A stretch of DNA of 10,471 bases from Dehalococcoidia bacterium (GTDB lineage Bacteria; Chloroflexota; Dehalococcoidia; Dehalococcoidales; G020351185). Position 1 is the stretch's first letter, and each line of letters begins with the position of its first letter. The position numbers were made by a program, and so were the translations under genes. This document shows, in pieces, positions 5,142-10,471 of this stretch. The notes beneath the pieces were generated by a model, which worked only from the letters and a program-made list of their open reading frames with translations, was not told the origin of the DNA and searched no databases. The stretch covers positions 1-10,471 of the forward strand of contig DAOWJL010000016.1 of NCBI GenBank assembly GCA_030640385.1, given 5' to 3'.

Positions 5142-6761
5142 ATGAAAAGACTGATATTTGCGTTTGTTTCGTTAATACTTGTATGTGTACTGCTGGTATT
5201 GTATCTGCCTGGTGGCATTATTGGACCGAATCAGACAGAAACAAAAACTACTACAATCAGAGAAAGCATACTCAATCTTTACGGTATAGATCCGTATTCG
5301 CTGGACCCGGCGACTGTTGGTGATGCCACCTCAGTATCATACATGATTCAGATATTCGGTGGCCTGGTTCGCTTTAACGACGATATGGAAATAGCGTCGG
5401 ATATTGCCGGGGATTGGGATGTAAGTAATGACGGCAGAATATATACTTTTTATCTGAGAGATGATGTTCGTTTCCACAGCGGCAGGCAGGTAAAAGCAGA
5501 GGATTTTAAATATTCATGGGAACGTGCCTGCCAGCCGGCTACAGGCTCTCAAACAGCCGCAACCTATCTTGGTGATATTGTCGGTGCCGGGGAGGTGCTG
5601 GTAGGGGAGAGGGAAAATATTAGTGGCATAGAGGTCGTTGATGACTACACCCTGAGGGTAACTATAAACGAGCCCAAATCATATTTCCTGTATAAACTGA
5701 CGTATGCTACTGCCTTAGTGGTGAACAAAGATAATGTTGAAACCGGTGGAGATTGGTGGCGTAACCCGGACGGAACCGGACCGTTTAAACTGAAGCAGTG
5801 GGATGAAGGCAGCCTGCTGGTGCTGGAGAGAAATGATTTCTATAACCCGTTAAGCAGTTTTCGCGGCGTTGATATGATTAACTTTCATTTGTGGGCTGGC
5901 AGGTCTATGGATTTATATGAGACGGGACAGATTGATATCGGGCAGGTCAATTTGGCTTACATTGATAAAGTAACCGATACCGATGGTGATTTCTATACAC
6001 AACTGGAGATATTCCCCGAACTTAGCCTGGTTTATCTAGGTTTTAACTGCCAGAAGCCACCCTTTGATGATGTCGATATACGCCGTGCCTTTTCTATGGC
6101 TATAGATAAAGAAAAACTGGTTTCGCTGATTTACAAGGATACCATGAGCCGGGCTGATGGCATCCTGCCATCCGGTATGCCGGGCTATAATGAATCTTTA
6201 ATAGGGCTTGAGTATGATGTAGAGCTTGCCCATGAACTGATTGCCGCCTCGGAATATGGCAGTGTATCAAATCTGCCGCCGATAAATATAACCACCGGGG
6301 GGAGGGGAGGGCATATTCCATCGGAATTGGAAGCTATAATACACGAATGGCGTATTAATCTGGGGGTGGAAGTAGAGGTGAGGCAGCTGGAGCCGGAAGT
6401 ATATCTGTACGAGCTTATGCAGGAGAAGGATGAGATGTTCTACTGGGGCTGGAGTGCCGATTACCCCCACCCACAGAATTTCCTTGAAGTACTTTTTGCC
6501 AGTGGATCTGAATACAATGTCGGCGGATATAGCAACCAGGAAGTGGATTCACTGATGAAGATGGCAAGCCAGGAGCAGAATAGAGAGACAAGCCTTGAGC
6601 TATACAGACAGGCAGAGCAGATGATGGTCAGCGATGCCGCCTGCCTGCCCCTGTGGTACGGGAAGAGTTATGTGCTTGTTAAGCCATATGTGGAAGGATA
6701 CAGGTTAAACCTTCTGGGGTATGCTGCGTTGAGTGAGGTATCAGTTATTAGGTTAGATTAA
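5142..6761 (+). CDS. Peptide/nickel ABC transporter substrate-binding protein (SBP family 5)
   Basis: A 539-residue OppA/DppA-type solute-binding protein (SBP_bac_5 fold), acting outside the membrane to capture oligopeptides or similar ligands for an ABC importer. Family features are the opening DPYSLDPATVGDATS, FGGLVRFNDDMEIASDIAGD, then FYLRDDVRFHSGRQVKAEDF and YSWERA, the central FDDVDIRRAFSMAIDKEKLV, and a late GWSADYPHPQNFLE. Residues 4-22 form a hydrophobic N-terminal segment. Its only cysteine (C15) is preceded by L-V and lies mid-segment, so it is not a convincing lipobox; an uncleaved anchor or ordinary signal peptide is likelier. The ligand cannot be told from the sequence. It starts 10 bases after the RadC stop with only a weak ribosome binding site, and no permease or ATPase gene follows, so it is an orphan binding protein here. 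Confidence 0.88.
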   Translation: MKRLIFAFVSLILVCVLLVLYLPGGIIGPNQTETKTTTIRESILNLYGIDPYSLDPATVGDATSVSYMIQIFGGLVRFNDDMEIASDIAGDWDVSNDGRIYTFYLRDDVRFHSGRQVKAEDFKYSWERACQPATGSQTAATYLGDIVGAGEVLVGERENISGIEVVDDYTLRVTINEPKSYFLYKLTYATALVVNKDNVETGGDWWRNPDGTGPFKLKQWDEGSLLVLERNDFYNPLSSFRGVDMINFHLWAGRSMDLYETGQIDIGQVNLAYIDKVTDTDGDFYTQLEIFPELSLVYLGFNCQKPPFDDVDIRRAFSMAIDKEKLVSLIYKDTMSRADGILPSGMPGYNESLIGLEYDVELAHELIAASEYGSVSNLPPINITTGGRGGHIPSELEAIIHEWRINLGVEVEVRQLEPEVYLYELMQEKDEMFYWGWSADYPHPQNFLEVLFASGSEYNVGGYSNQEVDSLMKMASQEQNRETSLELYRQAEQMMVSDAACLPLWYGKSYVLVKPYVEGYRLNLLGYAALSEVSVIRLD

Positions 6762-6851
6762 TGGCGGAGGGGGTGGGATTCGAACCCACGGTCCCCTTGC
6801 AGGGACAACGGTTTTCAAGACCGTCACCATAGACCACTCGGACACCCCTCC
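6762..6851 (-). tRNA. tRNA-Ser (anticodon UGA)
   Basis: The reverse strand folds as a 90-base class II tRNA. Acceptor GGAGGGG (6845-6851) pairs with CCCCTCC (6766-6772). The anticodon stem ACGGT/ACCGT encloses loop CTTGAAA with anticodon TGA (6815-6817). A long variable arm with a GTCCC/GGGAC stem and a T-arm GTGGGTTCGAATCCCAC complete it. The discriminator is G and the CCA is encoded (6762-6764). The long variable arm and anticodon fix serine, reading UCA and related codons. The CCA end abuts the stop codon of the upstream + strand gene with no gap. serS lies under 1 kb away. Confidence 0.96.
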
Positions 6852-6861
6852 GATGCGAATG

Positions 6862-6901
6862 GCATAGATATTATACTTATATCCAGTTAAAATATCTATG
6901 C
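6862..6901. repeat. Perfect 11-bp dyad between divergent genes
   Basis: The arms GCATAGATATT (6862-6872) and AATATCTATGC (6891-6901) are exact inverted copies separated by 18 bases. They lie between the tRNA-Ser gene and the DUF6602-like gene. Arm length, spacing and position suit either an operator for a dimeric regulator or a stem in a leader transcript; which one is not decided by the sequence. Confidence 0.75.
6870..6875 (-). promoter_or_regulatory. Likely -10 element of tRNA-Ser
   Basis: A perfect TATAAT on the - strand would place transcription start about 11 bases before the mature tRNA 5' end. No good -35 is visible 16-18 bases upstream. The element overlaps the left arm of the dyad at 6862-6901, so a factor bound there could affect it. 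Confidence 0.45.
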
Positions 6902-6933
6902 TGATTATAAATCTTATACGCAAGGAGGATTCT

Positions 6934-7584
6934 ATGGAGAAGTATTATAAAAACGTGCAGGAGAAGTTGATGGTGCAGAGGGATATCATCCGCTCCTTGC
7001 TAAAAGACCCGCAGATTATAGGTGACTATTACGAAGCAATAATAAGGGATGCCATCAGGGAGAGTATATCGGAATCCTTTGCCGTTAGACGGGGCGTCAT
7101 CCTGTCCGATACGGGAGAAACCAGCCGCGAGTGCGATATCATAGTCTACAGTGCGGCTGAGTATGGCCCGCTGTTTTTATCAGAGAACATAGTGGTAGTA
7201 AAACCAGAGGCTGTGCGTATTGTTATACAGGTGAAGGGAACACTGAATGTGGAGAACCTAAAGGATGCCATAGAAAATCTGTCATCTGTTAACAGGATGA
7301 GGGCCGGTATCTGGAAGCTTATTGTCGGGCTGAAAACGACGGTTCCCTACGAGGGGCTGGTTAATATGTGCGCCCAGTCAAGGTGCGTCAACGGCGTCTT
7401 TGCCTTCTCCACAAGCCAGAGGTATGAAAAGGAAACGATATCTTTGCAGATGGAGAAGTTCGTCGGTTTGCTTAAATCAATAACGGCGCCGGGTATGTAC
7501 CAAAGAAGCGATGCCGGTGATTATGTAGCATTGGAAGCAACCGGGGTGGATAAATTCGCCGGCGTGCCCTTTCCGAGTGAGTAG
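6934..7584 (+). CDS. DUF6602-like protein, probable PD-(D/E)XK fold
   Basis: A 216-residue soluble protein. The frame is open 12 codons further up, but I start it at the ATG at 6934 because AAGGAGG (6922-6928) sits at ideal spacing. The pattern resembles DUF6602: an N-terminal helix with YYEAIIRDAIRE, then VRRGVILSDTG, a strand ECDIIVY, a PEAVRIVIQVKG strand and a following helix ENLKDAIENL. This order fits a PD-(D/E)XK nuclease core with E34, D68 and Q99-x-K101 as the putative metal-binding and catalytic set. The family assignment is from memory of the motif pattern, and the function is unknown. A nuclease role in defence or DNA processing is possible but nothing next to it (no methylase, helicase or toxin partner) supports one. 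It stands alone, with its stop 2 bp from that of serS on the other strand. Confidence 0.75.
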   Translation: MEKYYKNVQEKLMVQRDIIRSLLKDPQIIGDYYEAIIRDAIRESISESFAVRRGVILSDTGETSRECDIIVYSAAEYGPLFLSENIVVVKPEAVRIVIQVKGTLNVENLKDAIENLSSVNRMRAGIWKLIVGLKTTVPYEGLVNMCAQSRCVNGVFAFSTSQRYEKETISLQMEKFVGLLKSITAPGMYQRSDAGDYVALEATGVDKFAGVPFPSE

Positions 7585-7586
7585 GT

Positions 7587-8828
7587 TTACCTAATAACCT
7601 TCTCCCCCATGTATTTTCGCAACACATCGGGGATGGTGATGCTGCTGTCGGCTTGCTGGTAGTTTTCCATTATGGCGATGACAATCCTCGGCAGCGCCAG
7701 CCCGGAGCCGTTGAGGGTATGGACGAACCGGGGTTTGCTTTCCGGGGTGGGGCGGCAGCGGATGTTAGCCCGCCGTGCCTGGAAATCGCCGCAGTTGGAG
7801 CAGGAGCTTACCTCAAGCCACTCGCCGCAGCCGGGCGCCCAGACCTCAATATCATAGGATTTCGTTGCGGCAAAACCCAGGTCGGCGGTGCATAGTTCTT
7901 TAATTCGGTAGGGCAAACCCAGTTTAAGGCAAACACTTTCGGCGTCATTTAACAGCTTCTCAAGCTCGTCATTGGAGTTTTGCGGCTCGGTGAACTTATA
8001 TAGCTCGACTTTATCAAACTGATGGCCGCGCTTTATACCGCGCGTATCCTTGCCGGCAGACATCTTCTCGCGGCGTAAGCAGGCGGTATCGGCGACATAG
8101 TAAATGGGTAGAATGCCCGGCGAAATGATTTCATCACGGTGCATGTTTGTCAGCGGTACTTCTGCCGTAGGCACGAACCAGAGGTCATCTTCTTCGTCGT
8201 GATAAAGGTTATCGGCAAACTTGGGCAGGTTGCTGGAGCCGACCATGCATTCACGTTTGACCATAAAAGGCGGGTAGATTTCCTGATAACCATGTTCCTT
8301 GCTATGGAGGTCAAGCATAAAATTAATAAGTGCTCGCTGGAGGCGGGAACCGGCCCCCTTGAGGACGTAGAAACGGGTGCCCGAAAGCCTGGCTCCCCGT
8401 TCAAAGTCGATAATACCGAGGTCCTCACCCAGCTTCCAGTGAGGAGAAGGCTGAAATTCGAATTCGGGCAACTCACCAAAGGTGCGTAATACTATGTTAT
8501 CGTCTTCGCTTTTACCGATGGGCACAGAGGGTTGGGGGATATTGGGCACGCGCAGCAGCAGGTCATTTAACCGGCAATCCAGGTCTCTGAGTTCATCATC
8601 AAGGTTTTTTACTATTTCACGTAATTCACGTCCCTTATCGGCGGCTTCAGCTCTCTTACCCCTGGCTAGCTCCTTGCGCTCACGCCTCTTACCCTCAATT
8701 GTAAGCAGCTTCTGGCGGCGTAAGGCATCAATCTCAATGATTTCATCTAAAGATGCGCTGTCCTGGCGGTCTGCGATTGCCTGACGCACCAGCTCTGTAT
8801 TTTCACGTATAAACTTAAGGTCTAGCAT
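7587..8828 (-). CDS. serS: Seryl-tRNA synthetase
   Basis: A 413-residue class II synthetase that charges tRNA-Ser, and supplies Ser-tRNA for selenocysteine where that is used. Residues 1-100 give the N-terminal domain with the long antiparallel coiled coil (charged heptads about 30-90) that grips the variable arm of tRNA-Ser. The catalytic domain shows TAEVPL at 221-226, motif 2 at about 247-272 (RREKMSAGKDTRG...RGHQFDKVEL), the WLEVSSCSNCGDFQARR serine-site segment at 337-353, and motif 3 at about 371-391 (TLNGSGLALPRIVIAIMENY). Motif 2 reads LRRE where FRSE is more usual, keeping the key arginine and glutamate. The ATG at 8828 is preceded by AAGGGGA. It follows an unknown gene and lysS on the same strand; no T-box is seen upstream. 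Its cognate-type tRNA-Ser(UGA) gene is nearby. Confidence 0.96.
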   Translation of the reverse strand: MLDLKFIRENTELVRQAIADRQDSASLDEIIEIDALRRQKLLTIEGKRRERKELARGKRAEAADKGRELREIVKNLDDELRDLDCRLNDLLLRVPNIPQPSVPIGKSEDDNIVLRTFGELPEFEFQPSPHWKLGEDLGIIDFERGARLSGTRFYVLKGAGSRLQRALINFMLDLHSKEHGYQEIYPPFMVKRECMVGSSNLPKFADNLYHDEEDDLWFVPTAEVPLTNMHRDEIISPGILPIYYVADTACLRREKMSAGKDTRGIKRGHQFDKVELYKFTEPQNSNDELEKLLNDAESVCLKLGLPYRIKELCTADLGFAATKSYDIEVWAPGCGEWLEVSSCSNCGDFQARRANIRCRPTPESKPRFVHTLNGSGLALPRIVIAIMENYQQADSSITIPDVLRKYMGEKVIR

Positions 8829-8914
8829 GGATTTCCCCTTTTGCCGCTTTCACTGGAGACGGTGGCTTACCAGATTTAATAACAGGTAACATAATAATAA
8901 CTATTGGTTATAAA

Positions 8915-9571
8915 CTATTCCTTATAAATCCCCTGGATATCACGGCAGTAGTTGCCTTCTGGCGTCTCAACCACAATGTAGTAGAATTGTTTGGTCACCG
9001 GGTTCTCCTCTAAGAATGCTTTGGCAGAAGCTGCATCAGGTGCCTTGTGGACCCGATAAATCATTGTAGCACCATGCCTTTGCACATGGTCCTCCCTGAC
9101 AAAATTGACCTTAGCCGGTTTAGCTTTTTTTACTTTAATGGCGGGAGTGGCACGTTTCTCCGGCTCCAGGTCGTTCTTTCGCTGACCGCCGTGTTTGGCA
9201 AAGCTCTCCTTGGCTTTTTGCCAAATTTCATGCGTCAGGTCATCTCCGCAAATAACTGCCTCATATTTCCCTTGCTCTGTTGGGTAGTAGCCGAAAATCA
9301 ATACCTCGGTACATATCAGATTTTGAGAATCTCGGGCAACATGGATGCAGGGTAATTCCAATAGGGCTTTTCGCGCATCCCCATCGTTATCAAAAGTGTA
9401 CATCACAAAGGGGTCCTTTTTGGGTGAGCTTACACGAGCCATCCAATACGAACTCGCAATGTCCAGAGTATCATGCCTCGTTCCCCTGTTATCCTTTTCG
9501 GTAAAGGACTTACCAGCCTGCTCTTTTGGGACAGAGTCTCCTTGTCCAAACAACTTTTTCATGAAACCCAT
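8915..9571 (-). CDS. Hypothetical protein, possible two-module repeat
   Basis: 218 residues that I do not recognise. There is no signal peptide or membrane segment, so it is probably cytoplasmic. Residues 1-35 are polar and probably disordered. Residues about 40-112 form one alpha/beta-looking module (helix DARKALLELP, strand CTEVLIFGYYP, turn-strand GKYEAVICG). A lysine-rich linker follows (IKVKKAKPAKVNF, 145-157). Residues about 168-216 form a second, shorter module with a similar order (helix ASAKAFLEENP, strand FYYIVVETP, turn-strand GNYCRDIQG). The ATG at 9571 has AAGGAGG (9578-9584) upstream, so the start is firm. It lies between lysS and serS on the same strand, 55 bases after lysS and 86 before serS, which suggests co-transcription but says little of its role. 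Confidence 0.78.
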   Translation of the reverse strand: MGFMKKLFGQGDSVPKEQAGKSFTEKDNRGTRHDTLDIASSYWMARVSSPKKDPFVMYTFDNDGDARKALLELPCIHVARDSQNLICTEVLIFGYYPTEQGKYEAVICGDDLTHEIWQKAKESFAKHGGQRKNDLEPEKRATPAIKVKKAKPAKVNFVREDHVQRHGATMIYRVHKAPDAASAKAFLEENPVTKQFYYIVVETPEGNYCRDIQGIYKE

Positions 9572-9626
9572 CCTCCACCTCCTTAGATTTTATGTTTAAA
9601 TCTGTGCTTAATTTATATAAGTATCC

Positions 9627-10471
9627 TTATGCTTTCGCCCTCTGCTGGGGGAATAGAATAACCTCGCGTATTGATTGCTGGTTGGTAAGCAGCATAACCA
9701 GGCGGTCTATGCCGACACCCAGGCCGCCGGTGGGTGGCATGCCGTATTCCATAGCCAGCAGGAAGTCTTCGTCGATAACCTCCTGCTCTTCATCTTTGCC
9801 CCGGTCTTTCTGCTGTGTAACGAAACGCTGGCGCTGCTCTACCGGGTCGTTGAGCTCGGTGAAGGCGTTGGCAATCTCTATACCGCCGGCAAAGGCTTCG
9901 AAGCGCTCCACCACCCGTTCCTGCCCCGGCTTTCTCTTTGCCAGGGGTGACATTGAAAGCGGGTAGTCCATAATGAAGGTAGGCTGTATCAGTTCCGGCT
10001 CAAGGTAGGTAGAGATAAGCTCGTCAACCAGCTTGGACCAGTTTTTATTGGGGTCTACATCCAGCCCAAGCTCCCGCATTTTTACCCTGAGCAAATCGGC
10101 ATCAGGATACTGGACAAAATCAATACCGCTATGCTCGGCTACTGCCTGGCGCAATTCCAGGCGAGGCCATGGCGGTTTAAAGTCGATAGTATTATCGCCG
10201 AATGTAACCCTGTAGCTACCGGTAATCTTTTTAACGATAGAAGAAGCCATTTCCTCAAAAAGGTCCATAATATCGTTATAATCTGCATAAGCCTGGTAGA
10301 TTTCAAGCATGGTGAACTCCGGGTTATGTTTGGTGGAGATTCCTTCATTGCGGAAGATACGCCCCAGCTCGTAGACCCTGTCTAAGCCGCCTATTATTAG
10401 TCGCTTGAGGTGGAGCTCAAGGGCTATGCGCAGGTAGAAATCCTGGTCGAGAGCATGGTGATGGGTTATAA
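9627..10471 (-). CDS. lysS: Lysyl-tRNA synthetase (class II), C-terminal part
   Basis: The last 280 residues of a class II LysRS, which charges tRNA-Lys. The frame runs off the right edge (first full codon at 10469), so the ATG at 10310 is internal and the N-terminal OB-fold domain is outside the window. The visible part begins ITHHHALDQDFYLRIALELH, then motif 2 (RVYELGRIFRNEGISTKHNP and EFTMLE). It continues with the catalytic-core segments DFVQYPDADLL, ERFEAFAGGIEIANAFTELN and EYGMPPTGG, and motif 3 (GLGVGIDRLVMLL) about 30 residues from the end. The C-terminus LFPQQRAKA is typical of the family. There is no hairpin terminator in the 55 bases before the next gene, so read-through into it is likely. 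Confidence 0.96.
   Translation of the reverse strand, partial: ITHHHALDQDFYLRIALELHLKRLIIGGLDRVYELGRIFRNEGISTKHNPEFTMLEIYQAYADYNDIMDLFEEMASSIVKKITGSYRVTFGDNTIDFKPPWPRLELRQAVAEHSGIDFVQYPDADLLRVKMRELGLDVDPNKNWSKLVDELISTYLEPELIQPTFIMDYPLSMSPLAKRKPGQERVVERFEAFAGGIEIANAFTELNDPVEQRQRFVTQQKDRGKDEEQEVIDEDFLLAMEYGMPPTGGLGVGIDRLVMLLTNQQSIREVILFPQQRAKA

Noticed and set aside
8139..8784. + strand frames over serS
   Set aside because: They are shadows of the seryl-tRNA synthetase coding sequence, low in complexity and rich in serine/arginine.
8829..8914. T-box or other riboswitch upstream of serS
   Set aside because: The gap is 86 bases and lacks T-box hallmarks or a terminator/antiterminator pair.

Overview
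The window looks like chromosomal housekeeping DNA from a bacterium of moderate GC content. I think it is Chloroflexota, probably Dehalococcoidia-like. That rests only on my impression of the protein sequences and of gene order (atpC end, rpsP-khpA, prfB followed by a peptidase/radC block, an orphan peptide-binding protein); nothing in the sequence proves it. I see no prophage, CRISPR array, transposase or plasmid functions.

Layout. Positions 1-335 hold the 3' end of atpC (F1 epsilon subunit), on the + strand. Converging on it from the - strand is the two-gene unit rpsP-khpA (1054 down to 561), with a four-base start/stop overlap and a good sigma-70-type promoter. Diverging from rpsP is nfi (endonuclease V, 1172-1837); its promoter lies so close to the ATG that the mRNA should be leaderless. 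From 1838 to 2126 there is a gene-free stretch with two strong hairpins and two degenerate copies of a 32-33 bp repeat. Next is a + strand run of closely packed genes: prfB (release factor 2, with the classic +1 programmed frameshift at an in-frame TGA), a reading frame joining a membrane-anchored MA-type metallopeptidase to a complete RadC protein, and an OppA-type peptide-binding protein with no transporter partners in view. The stop codon of that last gene abuts the CCA end of a tRNA-Ser(UGA) gene on the opposite strand.

Beyond the tRNA is a small + strand gene for a probable PD-(D/E)XK-fold protein (DUF6602-like), preceded by a perfect 11-bp dyad. The rest of the window is on the - strand: lysS (5' part outside the window), an unrecognised 218-residue protein, and serS. 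serS converges on the DUF6602-like gene with only 2 bp between stop codons.

Functionally this is mostly translation machinery: ribosomal protein S16, KhpA, RF2, LysRS, SerRS and a serine tRNA. DNA repair or processing genes (nfi, radC) and envelope/peptide functions are interleaved. The observation I consider most worth checking is the MA-peptidase/RadC fusion. The junction contains a second-frame ATGATG behind a GGAG and next to an A4 run, so a one-base indel is a serious alternative to a true fusion.
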